From positions 1 to 64,000 of the forward strand of contig NZ_JAFCJE010000004.1 in NCBI RefSeq assembly GCF_018131185.1: a stretch of DNA of 64,000 bases, given 5' to 3'. The DNA is from Bradyrhizobium diazoefficiens. GTDB lineage: Bacteria; Pseudomonadota; Alphaproteobacteria; Rhizobiales; Xanthobacteraceae. The position numbers and the translations under genes are program-made. This document shows positions 37,809 through 46,798 of this stretch, piece after piece. How positions within the stretch are numbered: position 1 is the first letter of the stretch; each line of letters begins with the position of its first letter. The notes under the pieces are model-generated. The model was given only the letters and a program-made list of their open reading frames with translations. It was not told the origin of the DNA and made no database searches.

Positions 37809-38084
37809 TCAGGCGAGGAGATCCGCGTCCTCCGGATGCCTGTCGAGATAGTCGACGACGAAGCCGCAGCCGGCGATCACCTTTCGGCCGTCGCGCCGGA
37901 TCAACTCCAGCGCGCCCTTGACCAGCTCGGACGCGATGCCGCGGCCGCGGAGCGCACGAGGCGTCTCGGTATGGGTGATGATGACCGCCGTCGGCGTCAG
38001 CCGGTAATTGGCGAAGGCGATATCGCTGCCGACATCGAGTTCAAAGCGGCTCCTGTCCTTGTTGTCTCGTACCGATGCGGCCAT
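37809..38084 (-). CDS. GNAT-like N-acetyltransferase (COG2388/YjdJ type), copy 1
   Basis: The 91-residue protein is a minimal GNAT-fold domain: RFELDVGSDIAFANYRLTPT, TETPRALRGRGIASELVKGA with the acetyl-CoA loop RGRGIA, and the ending VVDYLDRHPEDADLL. It resembles YjdJ-family proteins and is clearly paralogous to the gene at 38846. The substrate is unknown. It converges on the DUF3597 gene. Confidence 0.88.
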   Translation of the reverse strand: MAASVRDNKDRSRFELDVGSDIAFANYRLTPTAVIITHTETPRALRGRGIASELVKGALELIRRDGRKVIAGCGFVVDYLDRHPEDADLLA

Positions 38085-38400
38085 GCAAGATCCTTCCGGC
38101 GTGCGTCTTCCGCGTTGATCTATGAGCCCGCCTCCGTCCTTGGCAAGGCGCGGTTAAGGGGGCTTGCCGCACGGCAGATATCTGCAAACGCGCATGCCTT
38201 TGGCTGCAGTGCGGCATGAGAAACCTTCCTTGTGAACATCACGCCGGCTCGAATAATTGCCGCCGCCGCTCTTGCAAGTTCCATGGCGGCTCCCACGTCC
38301 TCTCAAGGACATACGCCCGAATGCGGCCGGCAGGGTCGCTAGACATTCGGAGTGTCATGATTGCCAGCCGCAGACGTATGCCTCTTTGTAGGAGGGTACG
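38085..38400. other. Intergenic stretch before the SPW gene
   Basis: No gene is visible. The stretch lies between divergent genes. The segment 38300-38400 includes GTCATGATTGCC and the ribosome-binding GGAGG just before the SPW ATG. I see no hairpin or operator of note. Confidence 0.4.
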
Positions 38401-38796
38401 ATGTCGGACTTTGGTTTCTTGAAGACTCATCGAACATGGGAAGACTGGTGCGGGATGCTCCTCGGCGCGGCGATCGTGGCTTCGCCGTGGTTTCCCATCC
38501 ATGATCCGGGGATTGCCGGACATCAGACGGCGATCCTGAATACGGTCGCAATCGGTCTGGTCGTATTTGGCATCAGCCAGCTCGAGTATGTCGCCTTGCA
38601 GCGCTGGCAGGAGGTGATGACGATCCTGGTCGGACTGTGGCTCATCGCCTCTCCTTATGCGCTCGGCTATTCCGGTGACGGTTTTCTCCGCATCTATCAC
38701 ACGAGCCTCGGCGCGGTGGTGGTGCTGCTGGGCATACTCCAGCTATGGCAGGACTGGGATCTGAACGATCGTGACATGCTCAAGCACGGACAATAG
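38401..38796 (+). CDS. SPW repeat membrane protein
   Basis: The 131-residue protein has two SPW repeats: GMLLGAAIVASPWFPIHD near 18-35 and TILVGLWLIASPYALGYS near 78-95. Four short membrane helices are predicted. It starts MSDFGFLKTHRTWEDWCGML, and GTAGGAGGGTACG gives a strong ribosome-binding site. SPW proteins are small membrane proteins of unknown role. It lies between two paralogous GNAT genes on the other strand. Confidence 0.88.
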   Translation: MSDFGFLKTHRTWEDWCGMLLGAAIVASPWFPIHDPGIAGHQTAILNTVAIGLVVFGISQLEYVALQRWQEVMTILVGLWLIASPYALGYSGDGFLRIYHTSLGAVVVLLGILQLWQDWDLNDRDMLKHGQ

Positions 38797-38845
38797 TCCG
38801 TAGATGGCGGCAGGCCTGCTGACTACGGGCGGCGGGCCTGCCCCC

Positions 38846-39121
38846 TTATCTCGTGACGAGATCCGCATAGTCCGGGTGCTTTTCGATCCATGCTTTCACG
38901 AACGGGCATTGCGGGATCAGCTTCAATCCGGACGCACGGACTTGGTCGAGCGCGCCTTGTACCAGCTTCGAGCCGACGCCCTTGCCGCCGAGCTCCTTCG
39001 GCACATCGGTGTGCTCGAACGTGATGACGTCGCCGTCGAGCATGTAATGCTCGGTCGCAAGATGGCCTTCCACCGCGAGCTCGAAGCGGCAATGGTCTTT
39101 GTTGTCGATGACGTCGCTCAT
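38846..39121 (-). CDS. GNAT-like N-acetyltransferase (COG2388/YjdJ type), copy 2
   Basis: The 91-residue protein has the same layout as the one at 37809: CRFELAVEGHLATEHYMLDG, then KELGGKGVGSKLVQGALDQV with the acetyl-CoA loop GGKGVG, and ending FVKAWIEKHPDYADLVTR. I chose ATG at 39121 so that it matches the copy at 37809; the frame opens 48 bases upstream. The two genes are the same length and orientation on either side of the SPW gene, suggesting duplication. Confidence 0.88.
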   Translation of the reverse strand: MSDVIDNKDHCRFELAVEGHLATEHYMLDGDVITFEHTDVPKELGGKGVGSKLVQGALDQVRASGLKLIPQCPFVKAWIEKHPDYADLVTR

Positions 39122-39208
39122 GTTGTCGACCTTCCAGACGCTAGCCTCGTGCACCAATTCATAACGCACGGTCGGGCAGGCTGGTTTCCGATGTTAAGGT
39201 CGTTCGGT

Positions 39209-39568
39209 TCAATTGGCCGCTTTGGCGAGCCTGGAGTCTTCGGGCTGCTGCTGCGGACGCAGGCAACCCTGGCAGATGACCAGGGAGCGGTTGACCCTGG
39301 CATCATGCTCGGCCTCGCTGCCGTCCTGCGCGTGCCACCACTCCTTCGAATAAGGCTGAAGACCGGCTTGCGAGCTGCTTCGCTCGCCTCGGGTCGCCGT
39401 CCGCGTTGGTCGTGAGGTAGCATGTGGACGATTGGGATCCTCGCCGGCGCCATCCCAGGCATAACGGGCTGGCTTGAAGGCGGGATCGGACGCCAGATGC
39501 GCCTGTGGCGCGACGGCACATCCGGCGAGCGCCAGCGACAACAGGAGGAAGGCAGGCGCTTTGACCAT
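39209..39568 (-). CDS. Small putative lipoprotein
   Basis: The 119-residue protein has a lipoprotein signal (MVKAPAFLLLSLALAGCAVA, lipobox LAGC with C17) and an Arg/Ser/Thr/Gln-rich hydrophilic body with little predicted structure (GLQPYSKEWWHAQDGSEAEH). It has two further Cys (ICQGC). No family recognised. The start at 39568 follows a GGAGGAAGG-type region on the minus strand only weakly. It is divergent from the next gene. Confidence 0.65.
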   Translation of the reverse strand: MVKAPAFLLLSLALAGCAVAPQAHLASDPAFKPARYAWDGAGEDPNRPHATSRPTRTATRGERSSSQAGLQPYSKEWWHAQDGSEAEHDARVNRSLVICQGCLRPQQQPEDSRLAKAAN

Positions 39569-39662
39569 GATGCGGCACTCTGTACGCGAGAACTGAACGA
39601 AGGTGCGCCGATCATGTTTAAAATTCCCTGAACGATTGCGGCCGCGCCGGCGACCAACCCGC

Positions 39663-40160
39663 ATGCGTTATCTGATCTTCATGCTCGCTCTGTTCACCTC
39701 TGCCGCGCGCGCCGAGGATGCAAAGACGTTCAATCCAGCCGACTATCCACCCGGCGTGCAGAAGGCGCTGCGCTACGCCAATGAGGAATGCACAAGCCAG
39801 GACGGCGGCGAGGTGAGATTCGCGACTGATACGGTACGCAGGATCGATCTCACCGGCGACGGCCGCGACGACTACATCGTCGACTTCGGCGAGACCAAAT
39901 GCGGAGATCGCGAGACCACCTATTGCGGAACCGGCGGCTGCGTCATGAAGATCCTCGTGACGCTGCCGGACGGCAGCATGCGCGAGGTGTTCGACGGCCA
40001 TGTCCTTCGCTACAGGATCATGGCCCCGCCCACGAAGCGCGGTGCTGCGCGCAGCATCCGCTTCGATCTGCATGGCAGCTTCTGCGGCGGCTTTGGTCCG
40101 CAGGCCTGCGTCAAGCACAGGACCATCACAACGACGCCGTTCGCATTCAAGCAACCGTAG
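39663..40160 (+). CDS. Secreted protein of unknown function
   Basis: The 165-residue protein starts MRYLIFMLALFTSAARAEDA, a signal peptide. The mature part has a Asp-rich stretch (IDLTGDGRDDYIVDFGETKC, similar to a calcium- or FG-GAP-like repeat loop) and six Cys that could form disulfides (GDRETTYCGTGGCVMKILVT; FCGGFGPQACVKHRT). Bradyrhizobial genomes carry homologous short proteins as far as I recall, but no function is known. ATG at 39663 is preferred because the upstream extension lacks a signal. Confidence 0.7.
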   Translation: MRYLIFMLALFTSAARAEDAKTFNPADYPPGVQKALRYANEECTSQDGGEVRFATDTVRRIDLTGDGRDDYIVDFGETKCGDRETTYCGTGGCVMKILVTLPDGSMREVFDGHVLRYRIMAPPTKRGAARSIRFDLHGSFCGGFGPQACVKHRTITTTPFAFKQP

Positions 40161-40265
40161 GGGAGCCGTGCGTCCGGCGGCCTTGCAGGGGCGCTGGCGA
40201 TGGCGATAAATGGGCCGAAATGAGCGGGCCGCTCGCGTGCCGTCCGCCCTCGAAGAGGAAGCCCG

Positions 40266-41873
40266 ATGCAGCCCCTGCGCATGTCCCGCCGCGTCATGAA
40301 TCTCGCCTACATGCTGACCCAGAACGCGCGGCGGCATGGGTCTCGCCCGGGCTTCGTCTGGGGGGACAGATCCTGGACCTGGCGCGAGATCGATGCGCAA
40401 GTCTCGGCGCTGGCCGCGGCGCTCGCCGCGCGCGGCATTGCGAAGGGCGACCGCATCCTGGTCCATTCCAAGAATGGCGACGAGATGTTCTTCTCGATGT
40501 TCGCGGCATTCCGGCTCGGCGCGGTCTGGGTGCCCACCAATTTCCGCCTGATGCCGGACGAGGTCACCTATCTCGCGCAGGCCTCCGGGGCCAAGGCATT
40601 TCTTTGCCATGTCGATTTTCCTGAACATGCCGCGGCGGTGAAGGGCGGCGCGCTCGAGTTCATCTGGAGCATCGACGGCAAGGCCGGATTCGGCGAGCGC
40701 TCGGTCGCTGATGCCATCGCCGCGCAGGCCGGCACCAGTATCGCGAATGCCGATGTCGAGCACGACGATCCCTGCTGGTTCTTCTTCACCTCCGGCACCA
40801 CCGGGCGTTCCAAGGCGGCGGTGCTGACCCACGGCCAGATGGGATTTGTCGTCACCAACCATCTCGCCGATCTCACTCCCGGGGTGACCGAGGCGGACGC
40901 CTCGCTGGTGGTGGCGCCGCTCTCGCATGGCGCCGGCGTGCACCAGCTGGTGCAGACCGCGCGCGGCGTCTGCACCGTATTGTTGCCGACCGAGAAGTTC
41001 GACATCGACGAGGCCTTCCGTCTGATCGAAAAGCATCGGGTCGCCAATCTCTTCACCGTGCCGACGATCCTGAAGATGATGGTCGAGCACCCCGCCGTCG
41101 ACAAATACGACCACGCCTCGCTGCGTCACGTGATCTATGCGGGCGCGCCGATGTATCGGGAGGATCAGAAGACCGCGCTGAAGAAACTCGGCAAGGTCAT
41201 CGTGCAATATTTCGGCCTTGGCGAGGTCACCGGCAACATCACCGTGCTGCCGGCGGCGCTGCACGATCCCGAGGACGGCCCGCACGCCAAGATCGGCACC
41301 TGCGGCTTCGAGCGCACCGGCATGCAGGTTTCGATCCAGGACGACGAGGGCCGCGAGCTCGCGGCCAACCAGAGCGGCGAGATCTGCGTGATCGGGCCGG
41401 CGGTGCTCGCCGGCTATTACGACAACCCTGAAGCTAATGCGAAGGCATTCCGCAACGGCTGGTTCCGGACCGGCGATCTCGGCCATATGGACGAGGAGGG
41501 CTTCGTCTACATCACCGGCCGCGCGTCCGACATGTACATCTCCGGCGGCTCCAACATCTATCCGCGCGAGATCGAGGAGAAGATCTTGACGCATCCCGCG
41601 GTCGGGGAGGTCGCCGTGCTCGGCGTGCCAGATGCGACCTGGGGCGAGGTCGGCGTCGCCGTTTGCGTTGCGCGGGACGGCCAGAAGCCGGTGAGCGAGG
41701 CCGAGATGGCGGCGTTCCTGTCGCCAAAGGTGCCGCGCTACAAGATGCCGAAGCGGTTCTTCTTCTGGGAGGCGCTGCCGAAATCCGGCTATGGCAAGAT
41801 TCCAAAACGCATGGTGCGCGACGAGCTCGAGGCGCGCGGGCTGCTCGATCTCGACAAGACGAAAGCTGGCTGA
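40266..41873 (+). CDS. AMP-forming acyl-CoA synthetase
   Basis: The 535-residue ANL-family enzyme activates a carboxylic acid with ATP and CoA. Motifs: FFTSGTTGRSKAAVLTHGQ (P-loop), YAGAPMYREDQKTALKKLGK, GWFRTGDLGHMDEEGFVYIT, and the hinge ASDMYISGGSNIYPREIEEK, with the catalytic Lys in SGYGKIPKR. The substrate class is not clear. ATG at 40266 follows AAGAGGAAG; ATG at 40296 (MNLAYMLTQ) gives a more usual start but has no ribosome-binding site. The PPC-domain gene follows after 9 bases, so the pair is likely an operon. Confidence 0.88.
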   Translation: MQPLRMSRRVMNLAYMLTQNARRHGSRPGFVWGDRSWTWREIDAQVSALAAALAARGIAKGDRILVHSKNGDEMFFSMFAAFRLGAVWVPTNFRLMPDEVTYLAQASGAKAFLCHVDFPEHAAAVKGGALEFIWSIDGKAGFGERSVADAIAAQAGTSIANADVEHDDPCWFFFTSGTTGRSKAAVLTHGQMGFVVTNHLADLTPGVTEADASLVVAPLSHGAGVHQLVQTARGVCTVLLPTEKFDIDEAFRLIEKHRVANLFTVPTILKMMVEHPAVDKYDHASLRHVIYAGAPMYREDQKTALKKLGKVIVQYFGLGEVTGNITVLPAALHDPEDGPHAKIGTCGFERTGMQVSIQDDEGRELAANQSGEICVIGPAVLAGYYDNPEANAKAFRNGWFRTGDLGHMDEEGFVYITGRASDMYISGGSNIYPREIEEKILTHPAVGEVAVLGVPDATWGEVGVAVCVARDGQKPVSEAEMAAFLSPKVPRYKMPKRFFFWEALPKSGYGKIPKRMVRDELEARGLLDLDKTKAG

Positions 41874-41882
41874 GCGCAGGCG

Positions 41883-42743
41883 ATGCGGAATATCAAGCAG
41901 CCGGGCACGCCTGTCGCCGAACGCATCCAATGGGTGGAGGCGAGGGGACGTGCCTTCTCATTCATGCTTCAAGCGGGCCTGCCGCTGCTGGAAGCCGCAC
42001 GGCATGGCTTTGCGGCCGAAGGTTTCACGAACGGCGTGCTCAGCTTCCGGCAGGGCGCGCTCGGGCCGTTCGCCTATGTCATGCCGGCGCTGTCGAAGAC
42101 CGGTGAGAACGCTGCGTTTTACAGCGACACGTTCCGGCCCGGCGGCGTGACGCGTACCAGGCTCGGCAGCATGACGCTCGGCACGCGGGACGGAGCGCCG
42201 TTCTTTCACTGCCATGGGCTCTGGACGGAAGCCGACGGCAGGGACAGTGGTGGCCACATGCTGCCCGACCAGACTGTCGTTGCCGAACCGTTCGAGGTCG
42301 AGGCCTTCGGTATCGACGGTGCGACGTTCACCGCTGAGCCCGATCCCGAGACCAATTTCAAGCTGTTCGGGCCGGTGCCCGCTGAGCGCACGGGCGCGCG
42401 CACGACGAGCCGCGCGTTCGCGCTCCGGCTGCGCCCGAACCAGGATTTTGCCGGCGCGCTCGAAGCGTTCTGCCGCGCGCGTGGCATCGCGCGTGCGAAG
42501 ATCCATGGCGGCGTCGGTTCGACCATCGGCGCGCGCTTCACCCATGGTGGCGTGACCGAGCCGTTTGCGACCGAGCTTGCGGTGACGGCCGGGCTGATCG
42601 CGCCCGGGCCCTCCGGCGCGCCCGAGGCTGCGCTCGACGTTGCGTTGGTCGACTACACCGGCGGCCTGGCGGAAGGGCGCCTGGTCAACGGCGACAATCC
42701 CGTGCTGATGACGATGGAGCTGGTGCTGGAGGCACTGGATTAG
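41883..42743 (+). CDS. PPC/DUF296 domain protein
   Basis: The 286-residue protein has two PPC-like (DUF296) parts: about 20-135 (GLPLLEAARHGFAAEGFTNG, GTRDGAPFFHCHGLWTEADG) and about 170-285 (RAFALRLRPNQDFAGALEAF, ARAKIHGGVGSTIGARFTHG). The conserved His in PFFHCH and the Gly-x3-Gly run fit the PPC fold. Plant PPC domains occur in AT-hook DNA-binding proteins; the bacterial role is unknown. It is cotranscribed with the upstream acyl-CoA synthetase by position. Confidence 0.85.
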   Translation: MRNIKQPGTPVAERIQWVEARGRAFSFMLQAGLPLLEAARHGFAAEGFTNGVLSFRQGALGPFAYVMPALSKTGENAAFYSDTFRPGGVTRTRLGSMTLGTRDGAPFFHCHGLWTEADGRDSGGHMLPDQTVVAEPFEVEAFGIDGATFTAEPDPETNFKLFGPVPAERTGARTTSRAFALRLRPNQDFAGALEAFCRARGIARAKIHGGVGSTIGARFTHGGVTEPFATELAVTAGLIAPGPSGAPEAALDVALVDYTGGLAEGRLVNGDNPVLMTMELVLEALD

Positions 42744-42848
42744 CCGTGCAGTCGCGGCTTTCGCCGGGAATTCATGCCGATTGCCTAACGTCATTGTTCC
42801 CGTTATGTTCTTTCTTGGGTCTTTGGCGGAACGGACGGAGAGGCGGTT

Positions 42849-43616
42849 ATGAGCCGGAGGGGTCATCGCACCATCAACTTGCCTGCGCCGTATCTGAAGC
42901 GGGTCTGGCTCGACCCGCTGCAGGTTGGGGATCGCGAGGCCTATCCGTTTTGCCTGCCGATCTTCCCTGATGATTTCGAGCTCAACTTCGACGCGGCCAT
43001 CACGATCATCGTCGGAGAGAACGGCACCGGGAAGTCGACGATCCTCGAAGGCATCGCATCGCTCGCCGGCTACGACGATGCCGGAGGCGGCAAGGGCTAC
43101 ATGCCAGTCGACCACTCCGAAGCGCGCGAGAAGATGGGTGGTCAACTCGCCAGGGCGCTGCGCGCAAGCTGGCTGCCGAAGATCACCAATGGCTGGTTTT
43201 TTCGCGCCGAGAGTTTCTTCTCGGTGGCGCGGTATCTCGACAAGGCCGCGCGTGACGCCGGCCAGGTCGGTCCCGATTTCCTGTCGCACTCCCACGGCGA
43301 AGGCTTCCTGCGCTTCTTCGAGGAGCGCAGTCAGCGCCAGGGTATCTTCATTTTCGACGAGCCGGAATCGGCATTGTCGCCGGCACGTCAGCTCGAATTC
43401 CTGAAGCTGCTCCGGCGCATGGAGGAGTCCCGGATCTGCCAGGTGATCATGGCGACCCATTCGCCGATACTGATGGCCTATCCGAACGCCCGGCTGCTGC
43501 GGCTCGGGAAATACGGCCTGGAGCCTGTGACCGTGGAAGAGACCGACCATTACCGCTTGATGCGGGAATTCTGCAACGACCCGCGCGGGTTCGTGGAGGC
43601 GACGCTGGGAGAGTAG
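42849..43616 (+). CDS. AAA ATPase of the RecF/SbcC-like class
   Basis: The 255-residue protein has an ABC-type head: Walker A IIVGENGTGKSTILEGI (56-63), Walker B GIFIFDEPESALSP, and the histidine switch MATHSPILMA. No coiled coil separates the two halves, so it is a short single-domain protein of the YbiD/COG3910-like type. Role unknown; homologues are often annotated as predicted ATPase. ATG at 42849 follows GGAGAGGCGGTT. It is followed by a large low-GC gene on the other strand. Confidence 0.85.
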   Translation: MSRRGHRTINLPAPYLKRVWLDPLQVGDREAYPFCLPIFPDDFELNFDAAITIIVGENGTGKSTILEGIASLAGYDDAGGGKGYMPVDHSEAREKMGGQLARALRASWLPKITNGWFFRAESFFSVARYLDKAARDAGQVGPDFLSHSHGEGFLRFFEERSQRQGIFIFDEPESALSPARQLEFLKLLRRMEESRICQVIMATHSPILMAYPNARLLRLGKYGLEPVTVEETDHYRLMREFCNDPRGFVEATLGE

Positions 43617-43647
43617 GGGAGTGTGTCTGAGGGCGTTTCGCCGGAGT

Positions 43648-43729
43648 CGCTGTCGTAAAGCGTGTGCTTAAAAAGCTGCACAGCGGCATACAGGTGTAGC
43701 CAAACATCCAGCCTTCCCTGCGCAGTGGA
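43648..43729 (+). repeat. Dispersed intergenic repeat, short direct copy
   Basis: CGTGTGCTTAAAAAGCTGCA through CGCAGTGGA matches 48004-48083 with a handful of differences and the same orientation. The copy at 1-207 is inverted. It marks the left edge of the accessory patch. Confidence 0.8.
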
Positions 43730-43939
43730 CATTTGGGACATCAAAACCAAAGTAGATCAACACGCTGGTATCAATGTGTCCTCGTTTGTGTCCCGATCCG
43801 CTTGCCCTATAGATCTGCTCTGCAAAATTCTACGATGCGCTATTGAACCGGACCAATTGGGCCGGTCTAGCAATGTCCGTTCTTGGGCAAGACATAAGTC
43901 GCTGGCGGGCGGCTTCACCTCCACGCCGACCGACGAACA

Positions 43940-43960
43940 GACCGGCCCGAAGGGCCGGTC
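43940..43960 (-). terminator. Putative terminator of the large repeat protein
   Basis: GACCGGCCC (43940-43948) pairs with GGGCCGGTC (43952-43960) around GAA. It lies 37 bases past the stop of the large minus-strand gene. The following minus-strand bases are only weakly T-rich. Confidence 0.5.
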
Positions 43961-43997
43961 GCCTGGCATTGAAGCTTTGAAGGCTCCGAAGACGCCA

Positions 43998-46079
43998 TTA
44001 AATGAAGCTCTGGCTTGCGGTGATGCCCAATAGTTGGATAGCAGCATCCCCGTCCAGGTCGGTGTTGGCCAGCGTGAACTCAAACTGCTGATCGGGAACT
44101 GGAGCCTCGATGCTCGTCGAGAAGTCGAGGATGCGCACACCCGAGTTGGCACCGTTGAGGTGGAACTGAACGTAGGCCGTGTCGAAGGCTTGACCACCAT
44201 CGTCGTTAATGGTCACGATCTGATTACCCGAGCGCAAGCCAGTAACGTTGTCGATATTGTGATCGATCAGATTACCAGCATCGTCGTAAATCCACGATTC
44301 TACCGTGATGGCGTCGATGTTTCCAATCCCTGCGATTGCAAAGGTTAGATTGTTGACGTCAGACCCGTCCGCAGTAGAGAAGGTGAAGCCCTCGTTGTTA
44401 TTAATCTGCGATGCCTGACCGCCCTTCACCCCGAATCCAACTGCATCGGGGTTAAGGTCGTCAGCCGCAACAGTCGGGCCTGCCAGTGGAGCAGCGTTGA
44501 ACGGCGCAAAGGCTGCCTCGGTCGCATCCGCTGCGGGCGTACCGGTGAAGATCAGACCGTCAAAGACGATGGCGCCGGTATTGTCCGCCGTGGGGACCGT
44601 CAAGGTCTCCTGGGGACCGCCCGACTTGACCGCATTGAAGTCGAGGTCGGACTGCTCACCATGCGGTGTGACGAGGACATCGAAGGTGTACCCCGAGTCC
44701 GTCACGTTCAGTTGGTAGAGGTCCTGATCGCTGGCCACGTCGTGGTACGTCAGCGTCGTTCCGTCGTTGGTGAGAATCTCCTCGATGTCAGCGCCACCGA
44801 GATCGGTCCAGTCGATGATGGTGACGTGTGAGTCGTCGGCTCCGGGACTAAGGTCGAACGTCCCCACATCCTGTTGGCCGGCGGCCAATCCGACCTCGAA
44901 CTCGGTGGCATCTCCGGTGATGCCGGTGAACGTCGGCCCGGCGTCCTCGAACACGAGATGCGTCCCGAGGTCCTCGTGGTTGACTACCGTCACCTCGGTC
45001 GATGAAGGGAACGCGACTTCGAGATTCTCAACGCGCACGCCCGATGTGCTTTGCTTCGTGTCGTAGGTAAATCGAACGTAGATCTGATCGACGCTATCTG
45101 TCGATTCGATGGTATAATTCTCAAAGACGGCGCTGCCAGCAGGTAAGCTTACTGTGTCAGTGCCGTGCTCAACTATTGCCCCATTATCGATAGTCCACCA
45201 CTCAACGTTAACGGTCTTCACGCCGCCTACGCCCTGGATGTCGAATCTAATGCCGCCGATCTCGTTCTCATCCGGATCAGCAGAAGTCCAGGCCGCGTCT
45301 TGAACGAAGAAGCCCTCGTTGTGATTCAACTGGGAGGCTTGGCCGCCCTTCACGCCGAAGCCGATGGCGTTGGGGTTCAGGTCATCATCGGTTCCGGGGT
45401 TGGTTGGGACTGTCGTTGGATCTGCGACCGCACCTGTCGGGAAGATAAGTCCATCGAAGTAGGCGCTGTGATCGTCGTTGAGATCGGCTGTCGCAACTGT
45501 GAGCGTCTCCTGCGGGCTACCCGACGGGATCGATGCGAAGTTCAGCGACTGGAACGTCGTGACGAGTTCGGTGGTCGTTACATCCAGTGTGATCTTGCCC
45601 TCGGCAAACGACAGGACGTCGTCGTCGTCAACGGCCAAAGGATCGCTGTGGAGCAGCGGTTTGTATTGAATGAGGTAAACCTGCGCCGACGACACGCCGC
45701 CGGTCAAGTCAAGTACAACCGCGAATGCTAGGGCGCCCGTAGGGTCAGCGTCGCCATTCTCGTCGGCCTCGCGCCCGTAAATGATGCCGCCCTCGTTGTA
45801 GAGGAAGATTTCCACACCGGCCACGGTAAAAAGTCCACTTGTCTCGCCGTCAGTGGTCGACAGCGCCAGATCGTCCGCTTCGGTCGTGTCAAGGAGGGCG
45901 GTGTTGACGGCCACCTGCGGGAAGCCTGTCGCGGGGTCGGTATCACTGATTTCGACGCCGAGATCATCGATGAGATGGGCGAGCAGCGTCGCGTCCAGGG
46001 TGACATCATTATCATCGATGACGGTCTGTACGCCGATCTGCTCGTCGAGAACGAGATCTGTGTCGGTAATGATAGCCAT
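43998..46079 (-). CDS. Large acidic protein with two internal repeats, candidate surface/T1SS substrate
   Basis: The 693-residue product is very acidic and has no cysteine and no N-terminal signal peptide. It has two homologous modules (about 187-358 and 487-656), each with ETLTV.TAD, YFDGLIF or VFDGLIF, and DDLNP.A(I/V)GFGVKGGQASQ. A T1SS/VCBS-like C-terminal stretch contains DGDAAIQLLGIT. This recalls DUF5801-type repeats-in-toxin proteins exported by type I secretion, but no GGxGxDxxx nonapeptides are visible and no ABC/MFP exporter gene lies nearby. GGAGG precedes ATG 46079. Base composition is poorer in GC than neighbours, suggesting acquisition. Confidence 0.7.
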   Translation of the reverse strand: MAIITDTDLVLDEQIGVQTVIDDNDVTLDATLLAHLIDDLGVEISDTDPATGFPQVAVNTALLDTTEADDLALSTTDGETSGLFTVAGVEIFLYNEGGIIYGREADENGDADPTGALAFAVVLDLTGGVSSAQVYLIQYKPLLHSDPLAVDDDDVLSFAEGKITLDVTTTELVTTFQSLNFASIPSGSPQETLTVATADLNDDHSAYFDGLIFPTGAVADPTTVPTNPGTDDDLNPNAIGFGVKGGQASQLNHNEGFFVQDAAWTSADPDENEIGGIRFDIQGVGGVKTVNVEWWTIDNGAIVEHGTDTVSLPAGSAVFENYTIESTDSVDQIYVRFTYDTKQSTSGVRVENLEVAFPSSTEVTVVNHEDLGTHLVFEDAGPTFTGITGDATEFEVGLAAGQQDVGTFDLSPGADDSHVTIIDWTDLGGADIEEILTNDGTTLTYHDVASDQDLYQLNVTDSGYTFDVLVTPHGEQSDLDFNAVKSGGPQETLTVPTADNTGAIVFDGLIFTGTPAADATEAAFAPFNAAPLAGPTVAADDLNPDAVGFGVKGGQASQINNNEGFTFSTADGSDVNNLTFAIAGIGNIDAITVESWIYDDAGNLIDHNIDNVTGLRSGNQIVTINDDGGQAFDTAYVQFHLNGANSGVRILDFSTSIEAPVPDQQFEFTLANTDLDGDAAIQLLGITASQSFI

Positions 46080-46798
46080 AACCTGTTCCTCCAATTGCTG
46101 TTCTGGCTGGAGCCCTTGCGGACGAAATACAATTTTTTGTACGTGCGTCCGCGATGTCCGCGAACGCTAAGTCCGTGGACAGTCGCAACTTGTCGGTGGC
46201 AGTGTCGAATGACTGATTGGTCGTCGCATTTGCGCCGACGACCGCTTTTCAAATTTTATTCACATGCGATCACGAGGTTTCTTCCCGCGATCGGCCGCAA
46301 TAAAAGCTTTTGCGAGTTCATTCGTGTCCATACGGACGAAGCGTTCTTATGGTCTGCCCGCGCGGACATTTCGCGTTCGCCGCTTGCATTGCGGCTGGCT
46401 AAAAATAAAAATACCGGAGACGCTTCTCAGCGTTCCGGCCCTACACACTTTAATGACGCGATTTACACATAATAACCTACGCCCTGTTAAACTCCACGAG
46501 GTCAGTACTCGTTTCGAGACTGGCCCCAAGACGCAACACGAGCAGCAAGTAAAGAATTAGTTTCCTTTTTTCTTATTTTGTAAACACCTTCTTGCGTGCG
46601 TCGCTGCGCCTTCTCTCAAGTTTGGTCGATTAGAGCCGCGGTGCGAACATTGCAGCCACTAGACGATCAAGGTCAGACCACCGCGCGAGACCCGCTTAAA
46701 CTCTTGCAGCGAAAGCAGATTTGCAGGAGCTTTGCATGAGGCCCCTTCTGACCAGCAAGGATGATGATCGGTTGGGTCACTTCTGTTCCCTGTGATAA
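46080..46798. other. AT-richer non-coding stretch
   Basis: No convincing gene: frames on both strands are short and unlike known proteins. Base composition, with tracts such as TTTTTTCTTATTTTG at 46567, is well below the genome norm. It holds the promoter of the large repeat protein on the minus strand and then the leader of the zinc-ribbon gene. Confidence 0.45.

Noticed and set aside
39618..41930. A 770-codon minus-strand frame opposite the acyl-CoA synthetase and the secreted protein
   Set aside because: No recognisable domains; it runs antisense across two genes with clear motifs.
41958..43550. A 530-codon minus-strand frame across the PPC gene and the AAA ATPase
   Set aside because: No motifs and a composition typical of antisense reading; the plus-strand genes have Walker and PPC features.
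43998..46079. Classic RTX toxin
   Set aside because: No GGxGxDxxx nonapeptide repeats, no hydrophobic pore domain, no activating acyltransferase and no exporter nearby.
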